NCBI RefSeq assembly: GCF_007995155.1
Contig: NZ_CP042593.1
Span: forward strand, 1,344,001 to 1,408,000
Reading direction: 5' to 3'
Source: Cytobacillus dafuensis
Lineage (GTDB): Bacteria; Bacillota; Bacilli; Bacillales; Cytobacillaceae
DNA: 64,000 nucleotides
The notes beneath the pieces were generated by a model. That model saw nothing but the letters and a program-made list of their open reading frames with translations, did not search any database and was not told the origin of the DNA. This document shows positions 41,253 through 49,344 of the stretch, one piece after another; within the stretch, counting starts at the first letter, position 1, and every line of letters starts with the position of its first letter. The translations under genes were made by a program, and so were the position numbers.

Positions 41253-41327
41253 TGGGCTATAGCCAAGCGGTAAGGCATCGCACTTTGACTGCGACATGCG
41301 TTGGTTCGAATCCAGCTAGCCCAGCCA
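41253..41327 (+). tRNA. tRNA-Gln (TTG)
   Basis: Anticodon TTG; CCA encoded. Confidence 0.95.
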
Positions 41328-41330
41328 TTT

Positions 41331-41405
41331 GCGGAAGTAGTTCAGTGGTAGAACACCACCTTGCCAAGGTGGGGGTCGCGGGTTCGAATCCCGTCTTCCG
41401 CTCCA
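41331..41405 (+). tRNA. tRNA-Gly (GCC)
   Basis: Anticodon GCC; CCA encoded. Confidence 0.95.
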
Positions 41406-41417
41406 TTTTCATATTAT

Positions 41418-41491
41418 GGCGGCATAGCCAAGTGGTAAGGCATAGGTCTGCAAAACCTTGATCACCGGTTCAAATCCGGTTGCCGCCTCCA
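41418..41491 (+). tRNA. tRNA-Cys (GCA)
   Basis: Anticodon GCA; CCA encoded. Confidence 0.95.
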
Positions 41492-41520
41492 AATTGAGTT
41501 TTATTCATTTTATTATATAC

Positions 41521-41606
41521 GCCGGGGTGGCGGAACTGGCAGACGCACAGGACTTAAAATCCTGCGGTAGGTGACTACCGTACCGGTTCGATTCCGGTCC
41601 TCGGCA
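41521..41606 (+). tRNA. tRNA-Leu (TAA)
   Basis: Long variable arm, anticodon TAA; CCA not encoded. Confidence 0.94.
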
Positions 41607-41625
41607 CTTCTATAAAACTTAATAA

Positions 41626-41707
41626 GCCGGTGTGGCGGAATTGGCAGACGCGCACGACTCAAAATCGTGTTCCTTCTGGAGTGTCGGTTCGACCCCGACC
41701 ACCGGTA
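41626..41707 (+). tRNA. tRNA-Leu (CAA)
   Basis: Long variable arm, anticodon CAA; G1-T72 wobble; CCA not encoded. Last of the cluster and the nearest candidate attachment site for the integrase that follows. Confidence 0.94.
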
Positions 41708-41742
41708 TCTTTAGAAAAATTTAAGTTTCGATATGATTTTTT

Positions 41743-41790
41743 AAATAGCTCATAATCCTTGATTTGACGGGGGATATGAGCTATTTTCTA
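41743..41790 (+). terminator. Terminator of the rRNA/tRNA operon
   Basis: AAATAGCTCATA (41743-41754) pairs with TATGAGCTATTT (41775-41786), followed by TCTATTTC. Confidence 0.85.
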
Positions 41791-41830
41791 TTTCTGAGTA
41801 TTCGTTAGAAAACGATAAGATTTTAAATCA

Positions 41831-41863
41831 TTTTACACATTTTTTACACAAGGTTTTACACAA
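41831..41863. repeat. Three TTTTACACA direct repeats
   Basis: TTTTACACA at 41831, 41842 and 41854, spaced 11 and 12 bases (one helical turn), overlapping the integrase stop. They could be arm-type binding sites of the integrase. Confidence 0.6.
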
Positions 41864-42968
41864 TCATTTCCTCAAACGTCTTCATACTAAGCTGTTCATC
41901 CTCAATGCGCAATTCTTTAAGAACATGAGTATACACTTTCAATGTTGTTTCGATATCACCGTGTCCTAGTCGTTCGCTTACATAATGAATTGATGCTTTT
42001 TTATAGAGCAATATACTTCCATGCGTATGTCTTAATCCATGTACAGTGATAGAATGAATTCTTAGTTTATCTAATAATTTTTGCAGCAACTTATTTGCAT
42101 TTGTATTGCTAATGACTTTGTACTTTGAAGATGGACTGTAAAACACCAATTGATTTAAATTAGTGGGTGTTGATATAAACAGTTTTTTAAAGTAGTTCAT
42201 AGTAGCCGAATCCATCTTTATTATGCGATCTGATTGTTCATTCTTAGTTGGTCCGAATCCTTCTGGGGAGTTCTTCTTGTAACCCCATGTTTTATTGACA
42301 CTGATTGTATTGTTTACAAAGTCAAAGTCTTTTCTTGTAAGACCAATAAGCTCCTCATAGCGCATTCCTGATGTAATTGCCAAAAGCAATAATGAGTAAC
42401 CTAGTCCTTCCTCAAGCTTACTCCATATGTTTTGTAACAATCGTTCACTTTCTCCATAACTTAAATGTTTCTCCATGGATTTCTTAGCTTGTACTGTCCA
42501 AGTAAGTTCGGTTTTTCTTGTGAAGTCGATTTGTATCATTTGCTCCTCAATGGCATCTTTGACACATGCCTTAATGTGTCCGTTAATTTTTGCGACTGTT
42601 TCTTTTGCTTTATCCTTGCCAAGCCAGTTTAAAAACTTCTGGTAGTTTTGTCTTTTGACATCTTGAATAGGCATTTCTTGAAAATAGTCTTTAACAGCCT
42701 TTAGCGAATACAAATAATGTTCTAAGGTTACACGACTTACTTTTGGTTCTTTGTAAAGCTTAATCCAACTCGCGAAGTATTCATTTAATGGAATCCTTTT
42801 AAGCATAGGCATTAGGCCTTTTGACAGCTGTGCTTCTACTTCTGCTGCTGCAATTTGTGCCTCTTTTTTAGTGCGGAATCCACCTTTACGAATAGGGCTC
42901 TGTTTTCCATTCATGGTATGACTGACAGTGTATTGATAAGTTTTTCCACGTTTTTGTATGCTTGCCAT
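41856..42968 (-). CDS. int: Phage/ICE-type tyrosine integrase
   Basis: 370 residues, three-domain layout: N-terminal arm-binding domain (GKTYQYTVSHTMNGKQSPIR to EAQIAAAEVEAQL), SAM-like core-binding domain (~60-160), catalytic domain with Arg in ITSGMRYEEL, HGLRHTHGS, LGHGDIETT and nucleophile Tyr in LKVYTHV. All catalytic residues present, so potentially active. Length and layout are those of ICEBs1/Tn916-type and temperate phage integrases. It reads toward tRNA-Leu, the usual attachment gene of such elements. The companion excisionase/structural genes are missing. Confidence 0.9.
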   Translation of the reverse strand: MASIQKRGKTYQYTVSHTMNGKQSPIRKGGFRTKKEAQIAAAEVEAQLSKGLMPMLKRIPLNEYFASWIKLYKEPKVSRVTLEHYLYSLKAVKDYFQEMPIQDVKRQNYQKFLNWLGKDKAKETVAKINGHIKACVKDAIEEQMIQIDFTRKTELTWTVQAKKSMEKHLSYGESERLLQNIWSKLEEGLGYSLLLLAITSGMRYEELIGLTRKDFDFVNNTISVNKTWGYKKNSPEGFGPTKNEQSDRIIKMDSATMNYFKKLFISTPTNLNQLVFYSPSSKYKVISNTNANKLLQKLLDKLRIHSITVHGLRHTHGSILLYKKASIHYVSERLGHGDIETTLKVYTHVLKELRIEDEQLSMKTFEEMIV

Positions 42969-43079
42969 TCAATCACCTTCTTGTATATCTAAAGAAGGAT
43001 GACCAGGCGATATAACGGTCACCCTAATAATAAGATTTTGTAAACTATTTGTATAGTTAGAAGAGACGAGTGAACTCGT

Positions 43080-43403
43080 TTATGATTCCGAAAATATTGC
43101 TTGGAAATTCTTATCAAGAAATTTAGCCATTTTTGATGCATGAAAGGACCAAGTTTGTCCTTTACTTTTGGGATAATAAACAAATCCTCCTTTTTCGACA
43201 TCGAGTACTTTTCTATGTTTTTCGGGATATAGAATATGTTCCTTTATCCACTCATGTTTTTTGTTGATTCTGTTTTCAAGGTCTTTCATTGACCAATAGA
43301 CACCAGACAATTTTTGTTTTCTTAATTCATTCAATTCGACTTTCGAAATTATTATAGAATCTTCTGGAATAGGGATTGTAAGATTAACTGATAATTGTTG
43401 CAC
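43080..43403 (-). CDS. DUF771 family phage-related protein
   Basis: 107 residues from GTG 43403 (TAGGAGG upstream). LSVNLTIPIPEDSIIISKVE, LSGVYWSMKDLENRINKK and FVYYPKSKGQTWSFHASKMA are the DUF771 pattern found in phages and ICEs of bacilli, typically an early-region protein near the integrase or excisionase. A helix-turn-helix-like helicase-loader or Xis-type role has been guessed for the family but is not proven. Same strand as int, 110 bases upstream of it. Confidence 0.85.
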   Translation of the reverse strand: MQQLSVNLTIPIPEDSIIISKVELNELRKQKLSGVYWSMKDLENRINKKHEWIKEHILYPEKHRKVLDVEKGGFVYYPKSKGQTWSFHASKMAKFLDKNFQAIFSES

Positions 43404-43501
43404 TTTCTCTTAACCTCCTAGATACTATTAAGTATTTATTATTATTAAAGTATTGTAGATAAATGATATCTGACTTATAAATCTGATATTATAAACAAAA
43501 A

Positions 43502-43532
43502 AGGCACACGGGTCTTAGGGACCCATGTGCCT
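43502..43532 (-). terminator. Terminator upstream of the DUF771 gene
   Basis: AGGCACACGGGTC (43502-43514) with GACCCATGTGCCT (43520-43532), followed on the minus strand by six T. It isolates the int/DUF771 unit from decayed DNA to the right. Confidence 0.82.
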
Positions 43533-43684
43533 AGTGCTTCTAGATTTTCCACATAATTAATTTATTTATATATATTGATACTATTATCTACTATTGTGAT
43601 ATCTTTTTCAAGGTTTGTTTACACTTTTCGGAATGGTTAATTTTAATTGTTAATTTTATCTAAAAAAGAATTAGCTCTGTTAAA

Positions 43685-43861
43685 TTATTTCACTTGCTTT
43701 CTAAAGAAAGCTATTTTTCTTGAAGTGCGTCTATATGTTTTTTTAGGAGAAAACTTATTGATTTCTTCAATTCACTTATCCAATTTACTGCCCTCTTCAA
43801 GCAGTTTATAGCTGCTAATGATTAATTCATCAATATCTTTCCATCCAGTCATTTTCAACAT
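43685..43861 (-). pseudogene. Small gene with an in-frame TGA
   Basis: From ATG 43861 (AAAAGGAA upstream) the frame codes 29 residues (TGWKDIDELIISSYKLLEEG...), meets TGA where TGG would fit, and continues 28 residues (IEEINKFSPKKTYRR...) to a normal stop. Likely a dead remnant of the integrated element. Family not recognised. Confidence 0.45.
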
Positions 43862-44306
43862 TTAAAGCGTTCCTTTTAGGCAAGAAACCTTATCTATTTT
43901 TCATGTTATCATATTGAAGTAACAAGGTACATAGCCTCGCATAGAACTCTAATGTACAAATATCAACTAAATCCATCTTCATTTTCTGATTTAATGCAGA
44001 TGTTAATCCATTTTACGATCCATTCAAACATTAAGGGTTAATCAAATAAAAGTCTATTTTAGCAAAAATCCAAGGGAGCCATATCAGGTCTGCCATAATG
44101 ATCATTAATCCTCAATCAGGCCATATTGTGGAATAACAACCTTGAATAGAATTGGATATTTATGTAAAATTAAAATAAGATTATTAATACTTGTACTTAA
44201 CTACTATAAGAACGTAATTTTTCTTGTATATTCTGCGGTGATGCTTTGCTCAAGTTTAACTAACGCTATGCTAATAAAGTATAGGGTAGGTAATGGAGGG
44301 TTTGTA
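43862..44306. other. Gene-free decayed region
   Basis: AT-rich DNA with many stops in all frames. A short minus-strand frame (MDLVDICTLEFYARL...) near 43900-43990 has no ribosome site. Near 44149 a copy of the promoter-like block TTGGATATTTATG of the array appears, the first sign of the cassette region. Confidence 0.5.
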
Positions 44307-44453
44307 ATGGCAAGGTTAATTGACGATTTAGCTGGTGCAATCTATGATTTCTTTAAAGCTATTTTCAAAAGTATGTGTTACTTTTTTTCAGGAATGTTAA
44401 TTGTTGGTGCTCCACTTTATCTAATTGTTTTAGCATTTAAAATGTTTTACTAA
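44307..44453 (+). CDS. Small membrane protein
   Basis: 48 residues from ATG 44307, with GGAGG eight bases upstream; the open frame reaches 44142 but that part lacks a site. MARLIDDLAGAIYDFFKAIF is an amphipathic start, followed by one long hydrophobic segment. No family recognised. First unit of the cassette-like array; a terminator/junction follows at once. Confidence 0.6.
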   Translation: MARLIDDLAGAIYDFFKAIFKSMCYFFSGMLIVGAPLYLIVLAFKMFY

Positions 44454-44455
44454 AT

Positions 44456-44552
44456 GAGCGTTTATTTAGGAACGCGTCTTTTTCGTTATAGGGCGAAATT
44501 CTTGTAGAGAAATTGTGCCATTTTCAGTAATAGGGCCAGATTTTTTAATAGC
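44456..44552 (+). repeat. Array junction J1
   Basis: Hairpin GCGTT/AACGC with TCTTTTT, then GGGC-GAAATT...AATTGTGCC-ATTTT, then AATAGGGCCAGATT. These are the blocks GGGCGC-stem-T-run and GGGCCAGATT of other junctions. Confidence 0.6.
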
Positions 44553-44770
44553 AATTTTAAAGCAAAGTGGATATTGTGAGGGTTGCTCTTGACTATTGGA
44601 CAGCTTAGTTCATTAGAAGAATAAACCTAATGAAAAGTGTTTTAAGAGAAATATTATTACTTTCTTAAGCGGATCGAACTGGTATCACAAACGAACTGAT
44701 GAAGTTGATAATATTATTGAAAAGAAGAAGATTTTAAATAATCTTGAAGAGAAGTCAATAGATATGATGC

Positions 44771-44923
44771 ACATCGGATTCTTCAGAAGACTCAGTTACA
44801 TGTGTTAAATGTAATCGAAGATTAACAAATAGTGAGATGAATTTTTAAAAAGATAATAATATTCGTATCATTTATTGTAAGAATGATATTCCTGAACAAT
44901 TGCTTAAAAAGAGAGGAAGTTAA
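44771..44923 (+). pseudogene. Possible decayed zinc-ribbon gene
   Basis: One frame reads SVTCVKCNRRLTNSEMNF, a TAA at 44846, then KDNNIRIIYCKNDIPEQLLK and a stop at 44921, i.e. a C-x2-C protein with one nonsense codon. It ends two bases before the next start. Speculative. Confidence 0.3.
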
Positions 44924-44925
44924 AG

Positions 44926-45456
44926 ATGAAGATAATACATGCTACATGTACATTGTGTCAACATTTTGATTCTAATAGAACTAATTGCCAATTAAATAGA
45001 CAAGAGGTAAACCCATTGGATTATAAATTGCCAAAACAGTGCCAGGATGAAGGAAGGTTTATGCGTAATTTAAATGTGCTGCTTGAAAGCTATCATTATT
45101 ATACAATTGATCAAGACATCCCATTTGGTTGGGAGCCAGATCTTACTAAGCTTCCCAAAGATTCAGATGGTGTACCGCTCTTTGTATATACAAAACGTGG
45201 ATTAGAACGGGCCCTTCCAGCTGATCCTCGTGTTCCACTCGTTGGAGATATATTAGTTGGGGTTAAAAGAATCATGACTTACCAGGGCCAACGAGAAATC
45301 ATTTTTGATTTAGGTGTTGATATAGCAAAAATAGAGGCAGAGAGAGCGGGAGTACCACTACATATTTTACCTGAAGAAGAAGGCTGCATAGGTATTCAGG
45401 AGCTTAAAGCTGCTTATGATCATAAAGCAAGGAAGGTATCGCAATCCAAAAACTGA
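44926..45456 (+). CDS. Hypothetical protein with N-terminal Cys cluster
   Basis: 176 residues from ATG 44926 (AGAGAGGAAG upstream). The start CTLCQHFDSNRTNCQLN contains three Cys in a C-x2-C-x9-C spacing, possibly metal binding; the rest is acidic without membrane segments. FVYTKRGLERALPADPRVPLVGDILVG is a distinctive central block but I know no family for it. It lies 38 bases before another short gene on the same strand; the two may share a transcript. Confidence 0.65.
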   Translation: MKIIHATCTLCQHFDSNRTNCQLNRQEVNPLDYKLPKQCQDEGRFMRNLNVLLESYHYYTIDQDIPFGWEPDLTKLPKDSDGVPLFVYTKRGLERALPADPRVPLVGDILVGVKRIMTYQGQREIIFDLGVDIAKIEAERAGVPLHILPEEEGCIGIQELKAAYDHKARKVSQSKN

Positions 45457-45494
45457 CTGGATAAGTGAAGAACCTATAGAAAGTTGGTAATCAG

Positions 45495-45773
45495 ATGAGC
45501 TCAAAAACCAATGATACTCGGTCAAATATCATTTTTCTAATTTATAAGATTTATACTTTATTCCAGCAGCATAAATTGGAACCTATAGAATGGGAACAAG
45601 AATCTTTTAAACTATCATGGGATGGGAAGCAAACATTAAAACTAGAAAAGTCTACTATTGTGTTAGCTTCAGTGAAAGATGGAAATGTTATTCTATCCAC
45701 AACTATTATGGAGTATTATCACTTACCTTACTCATGGCTTTTAGATATTCAAAAATCTTTTGAAAATCAATGA
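45495..45773 (+). CDS. Hypothetical protein
   Basis: 92 residues, soluble, no motif recognised. The frame opens MSSKTNDTRSNIIFLIYKIY and has a Trp/Glu-rich middle (EPIEWEQESFKLSWDGK). It is probably co-transcribed with the gene before it. Followed by about 480 bases without a gene that hold a terminator-like hairpin (AAATCCTGT/ACAGGGTTT, 46013-46038) and junction J2. Confidence 0.5.
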   Translation: MSSKTNDTRSNIIFLIYKIYTLFQQHKLEPIEWEQESFKLSWDGKQTLKLEKSTIVLASVKDGNVILSTTIMEYYHLPYSWLLDIQKSFENQ

Positions 45774-46040
45774 TGGTCGATTTATTATAAGCACGAATTA
45801 CATTAAATCCATTATCTAGTCAGTAAAATCAAATTAAGACAAACTTTCTCATAATGCATTTCGGTAATATTTCGTAGAATAAAAACTTAAGCTTGAATAT
45901 ACTTTAGGAAAATATATGCTTGAATAATGTGTAGTATATTTGAGTTAAAGAATAAACTTGTCATTTGTAGTTTTATAAAAAAGACTAATCATTTAAAACA
46001 TAGTTTGATTAAAAATCCTGTGGGGATATACAGGGTTTAT

Positions 46041-46155
46041 TTTGTTCCACAATCGGGCCATTTAATGGAGTAAAGTATTTTACGAAAATGGTTATGGGTG
46101 AAGAGTTTGTGAGGTTTTTTACTTAAACTAACGGGGCAGTTTTGTGATAGAAGGA
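46041..46155 (+). repeat. Array junction J2
   Basis: TTCCACAATC-GGGCCA-TTTAATGGAGTAA (inverted arms), then TTTGTGAGG..., ACTTAAACTAA-CGGGGCAG-TTTTGTGATAGAAGG. Two core sites 50 bases apart. Confidence 0.75.
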
Positions 46156-46259
46156 TTATTCTTAAATGAAAAATACGGAGGATGATATCACTATTAGTAA
46201 AAATATTCCGAATTTAATCACGGACCGTGGTAAGCTATAAAGTAGGAGGGTGATTCAGA

Positions 46260-46595
46260 TTGGAGTTCAGAATTGGGAACGGTGCTATTGTCCTACCCCC
46301 TTTACACATTACAATTATCGCAATAATAATTATTATTTTTTTAGTAAGGTGGAGCAAACAATTAGAAACACGACGATTTACGGTTTTCTTTTACTTTTTG
46401 ATTAGCACTTACATTACCCCAATTTTTTCTTACGGTACAAAAGAAGGTTTATTTCAGCTATGGTTTCCCTTGGGATTTATAATAGTTTTCTTTTACTTGT
46501 TTCGTAGCAAAAGAAACCATCCATCTAAAATGAAAGCGAGTATTCTGGGACTTTGCATAGCATTATATCAGTTGATTTTTCAATATGTTGGGTAG
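46260..46595 (+). CDS. Small polytopic membrane protein
   Basis: 111 residues from TTG 46260 with TAGGAGGGTG upstream. Four hydrophobic segments cover nearly the whole protein; a basic loop (FRSKRNHPSKMK) precedes the last one. No family recognised. Single-gene unit flanked by junctions J2 and J3. Confidence 0.65.
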   Translation: MEFRIGNGAIVLPPLHITIIAIIIIIFLVRWSKQLETRRFTVFFYFLISTYITPIFSYGTKEGLFQLWFPLGFIIVFFYLFRSKRNHPSKMKASILGLCIALYQLIFQYVG

Positions 46596-46600
46596 TTTTT

Positions 46601-46803
46601 GATATTGAACTAACGGGGGCTTTCCTTTAATAACGATATTCAACAAAAGGGCACTTTTCTGAAATAAGGAAAGTGTCTTTCTTCATGAAAAGGGCTATAA
46701 AATTGAACATGCCTTTAAGAAAAACTGGATATTTATGTTAATATATTGATAATATTGTGAAGGAATGTACTTCAACTAACTGTCAGTTTAGTACAAGAAG
46801 GAG
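46601..46803 (+). repeat. Array junction J3 (full-length)
   Basis: Order of blocks: GATATTGAACTAA-CGGGGGC; TTCAACAAAAGGGCAC with an internal terminator hairpin CTTTTC...GAAAG (46651-46675) and T run; AAAAGGGCTAT...TTGAACA; the promoter-like AAACTGGATATTTATGTTAAT (46714-46735); ATTGTGAAGGAATGTACTTCAACTAA-CTGTCAG-TTTAGTACAAGAAGG, which runs into the ribosome site of the next gene. Confidence 0.82.
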
Positions 46804-46812
46804 GAATAGTTG

Positions 46813-47331
46813 ATGAAGAAAATATTATTATTTTTTTCTGTTTTTTTACTGCTTAATACAGCCTGTTCTAACACTTCAAGTAATATTACGGAGTTATCTT
46901 TAGAAAATTTCCCACATCCAAAGTCAACTGAGATTTTAGATAGACAGCGAAAGGATGATTATGAAATAGTGTTTTATACAGACGAAACAGGTTATCGTAT
47001 TGGATACAAAAAGTTAGATGGTGAATATTGGACACATACTGGCAACGGTGAGATAAATCCTACTGACGGTTTTGATTGGGTAATGAACAATGACCCGACA
47101 ATACCAATTACATTGTTTGGTGGGATTATTACAGATGAGAAAATTACAACTGTTTTTGTAAAACAAAAAACAATGGAGAAAGAAGCAGAAATTATTGCGA
47201 CTGATGAAGGATTGAGGTTTTGGTTTACTACCTTTGGTTCTTTAGAAGAACCAGATTTAGGGGATCCAGACCAATTGAAGATTGAAGCATTTGATGATAA
47301 TGGAAATATTTTGTGGAAAGATGGAATATAA
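46813..47331 (+). CDS. Lipoprotein of unknown function
   Basis: 172 residues from ATG 46813 (AGGAGG in GAAGGAGGAATAG supplied by the junction). Signal peptide with lipobox LNTAC, Cys18 to be lipidated, so the protein is anchored outside the membrane. The mature part is acidic and beta-rich (ILDRQRKDDYEIVFYTDETG). No family recognised. Confidence 0.75.
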   Translation: MKKILLFFSVFLLLNTACSNTSSNITELSLENFPHPKSTEILDRQRKDDYEIVFYTDETGYRIGYKKLDGEYWTHTGNGEINPTDGFDWVMNNDPTIPITLFGGIITDEKITTVFVKQKTMEKEAEIIATDEGLRFWFTTFGSLEEPDLGDPDQLKIEAFDDNGNILWKDGI

Positions 47332-47387
47332 AATGATGGGAATTTTAGGGGGAGAAATTAGTAATTAAACTCAACAATCTTATTAAA

Positions 47388-47478
47388 GTAACGGGGGCTT
47401 TCGTAGAACAATCAGGTTGCTGCGGCAGCCTCTTTTTCTTATTTTCAACTAAAGGATGCAGGTTAATTCAATAAGAAG
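47388..47478 (+). repeat. Array junction J4
   Basis: CTTATTAAAGTAA-CGGGGGC-TTTCGTAGAACAA; hairpin GGTTGC-TGCG-GCAGCC with TCTTTTT (47415-47436); TTTTCAACTAA-AGGATGCAGG-TTAATTCAATAAG. Confidence 0.8.
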
Positions 47479-47554
47479 AATATGTCTTATGTCACAATAG
47501 ACACACCTATTGCGAACTAAAAGGTCATACTAAGGAAAAAAAGGTGTGACTTTA

Positions 47555-48003
47555 GTGAAACGAACATTATTTCTTATCACATTAATTTCTTTACCCTTAC
47601 TTTTGGGATTAGTTAAAGAGAAACAAGATGAGTGTCTTCCTTTTAAAGAATGCTACGATATAGCTTGGGATGATGGATATGGGCTTGGATTGGCAACAGG
47701 CGAAATACGTGAAAGATATAGTATCGTTCGAACTCTTATAAAAATGGGTAAAACAGACAAAGAAATTCTTCGTATTGCAACAACAGTATTGTTGAGCTAA
47801 AGGACATAAAGAATCAGCTCAAAGAATATCATGGTTATTTTGAATTTGAAGTGACAAGGTATGAACTTATCAGAACTCTTTTAGAAGAAGGTAAAACGGA
47901 TGAAGAAATTGTCAAAAAAGCACATTCAAGTTTTTATGAATTGGAGCAAGTGAAAAAACGACTTAAACAATATAATGGAAAATTTAAGTGGGAAGTGCAG
48001 TAA
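47555..48003 (+). pseudogene. Frameshifted secreted protein with duplicated helical repeat
   Basis: GTG 47555 (AAGGTG eight bases before) opens a signal-peptide-like start (KRTLFLITLISLPLLLGL). The frame ends at 47800, but one missing base near 47779-47781 lets it continue as IVELKDIKNQLKEYHG... to a stop at 48003. The two halves then show the same unit twice: RTLIKMGKTDKEILRIA and RTLLEEGKTDEEIVKKA, each followed by a coiled ELK..K/ELEQVKKRL stretch. So the intact gene would code about 148 residues with two repeats. Frameshift or sequencing error. Confidence 0.7.
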
Positions 48004-48053
48004 TTAAAGCACTTATTATAAGCGAAAGCGATAAGTCATGGTAAACTAAACGA

Positions 48054-48182
48054 GCAGATTGTGAAGTATTGTACTTAAAGTAATGGGGGCTTTTGTTCAA
48101 TAAGACTTTATTATAATCTTCAACAATCGGGCGCAATTCTTATATAAAGAGTTGTGTTTTTTAGTTATTTAGATGAATAAAC
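48054..48182 (+). repeat. Array junction J5
   Basis: ATTGTGAAGTATTGTACTTAAAGTAA-TGGGGGC-TTTTGTTCAATAAG, then CTTCAACAATC-GGGC-GCAATTCTT...AAGAGTTGTG-TTTTTT. The outer partner ends ...AGATGAATAA. Confidence 0.78.
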
Positions 48183-48237
48183 AAGAAATTTATTTCTTTG
48201 ATATTGCACATTTGACATAAAAAGAGAAATAAAAAAA

Positions 48238-48254
48238 GAGAGGTCAAACCTCTC
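48238..48254 (-). terminator. Terminator of the minus-strand secreted protein gene
   Basis: GAGAGGT/ACCTCTC with a 3-base loop, followed on the minus strand by seven T. Confidence 0.85.
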
Positions 48255-48266
48255 GGAAAATATACT

Positions 48267-48725
48267 TTACTGTTGGAAGACGAATTGTTCTTTATATTTA
48301 CGATCAGTTTTGTCATCCTTTTCTGCCCAAGTAACAATAACTATTAACTTTGATGCTTTAGTATATAAAGGAAAGTTGTGATGTTCAAGAGCTGGTTTTA
48401 AAGGTTTATTTCCCTCATAGTCAACAGTAAAAAGTTCGTATTCCGTTGTTGAGTTTGGGTGATCTCTATAGACTTCAATTCTAACTAATTCAACGTTGTC
48501 CTTGTTACTAATGTTATTAATGACCATACTGTATACATTATATAGGTCTGGTTTACCAGATTTGTTGAGGCTTGGGTCCATGGCATTTGGTTTCCCAATT
48601 ACAATTTCCCATTGTTCAGATGTTTCGGTTGCGGGTAACTTTTCTAATGATTCTGCATAAGAACAAATTGGTGCCAATGATAAAAGCAAGCCTACATAGG
48701 ATAGTTGTATTAATAACTTTTTCAT
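48267..48725 (-). CDS. Secreted protein of unknown function
   Basis: 152 residues from ATG 48725 (AAAGGATGTG upstream). Clear signal peptide (KKLLIQLSYVGLLLSLAPIC SYA) with cleavage after SYA-E; the mature part is a hydrophilic beta-rich domain with VIVTWAEKDDKTDRKYKEQF at its end. No family recognised. One of the few array genes on the minus strand, with its own terminator. Confidence 0.72.
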   Translation of the reverse strand: MKKLLIQLSYVGLLLSLAPICSYAESLEKLPATETSEQWEIVIGKPNAMDPSLNKSGKPDLYNVYSMVINNISNKDNVELVRIEVYRDHPNSTTEYELFTVDYEGNKPLKPALEHHNFPLYTKASKLIVIVTWAEKDDKTDRKYKEQFVFQQ

Positions 48726-48837
48726 TTTGTCACATCCTTTTTATTTTAAAATTAGTTTGTTTTATAAAACACCTATTATTCCCTAAAAATGTAACTTGTT
48801 TTGTCGCAGTTCGATGATACTGTGCATTAAATTTAAA

Positions 48838-48928
48838 CAACTTATTCAATAATCGGGCGCTTTACTTCAATAAGGAGTAGAGCATTTTTTTATTGATTTA
48901 CGGAGCAGGATTGCTTAATTATAATTAA
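48838..48928 (+). repeat. Array junction J6
   Basis: CTTATTCAATAATC-GGGCGC-TTTACTTC...GTAGAGC-ATTTTTTT, then GATTTACGGAGCAGGATTGCTTAATTA. Left arm, terminator hairpin and right arm in the usual order. Confidence 0.75.
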
Positions 48929-48966
48929 AATTATAATAAGTTAATCTATGATAGAGAGGGATTTGT

Positions 48967-49344
48967 ATGGAGAATAATACGTTACAAATAGAACAAATAA
49001 TGAATGCTTTGTCTAAATCGTGGTCTTTAGAATCAAGTTCAAAATGGAGTAAGGATAATCCTGCAAAGGGACAATGTGGTGTAACCACATTAGTAGTAAA
49101 TGATATATTAGGTGGGGAAATAAAGAAAACTAAACTGCCTGATGGATGGCATTTTTATAATATTATCAATGGGAAACGATACGATTTAACAGCTTCTCAA
49201 TTTGGAGAAGACATCTTATATATGGATATTCCTTCAAATAGAGAAGAAGCATATAAAGATACTAATGATAAACAGTATAATTATTTAAAACAAACCGTTT
49301 CAATCAATTTAGATACATTTTTCAACTACGGGTGCTTATCTTGA
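48967..49344 (+). CDS. YunG family protein
   Basis: 125 residues from ATG 48967. SSKWSKDNPAKGQCGVTTLV, GGEIKKTKLPDGWHFYN and YDLTASQF, DIPSNREEAYKDTNDKQYNYL are the YunG pattern (B. subtilis yunG, function unknown). The conserved Cys in GQCGVT and His in WHFYN suggest a small papain-like fold, an inference. The last residues (FFNYGCLS) are encoded by junction DNA (TTCAACTACGGGTGC), so the gene reads into the repeat. It is cytosolic. Confidence 0.8.
   Translation: MENNTLQIEQIMNALSKSWSLESSSKWSKDNPAKGQCGVTTLVVNDILGGEIKKTKLPDGWHFYNIINGKRYDLTASQFGEDILYMDIPSNREEAYKDTNDKQYNYLKQTVSINLDTFFNYGCLS

Noticed and set aside
43019..43201. 60-residue minus-strand protein
   Set aside because: It is an out-of-frame shadow of the DUF771 gene and has no ribosome site.
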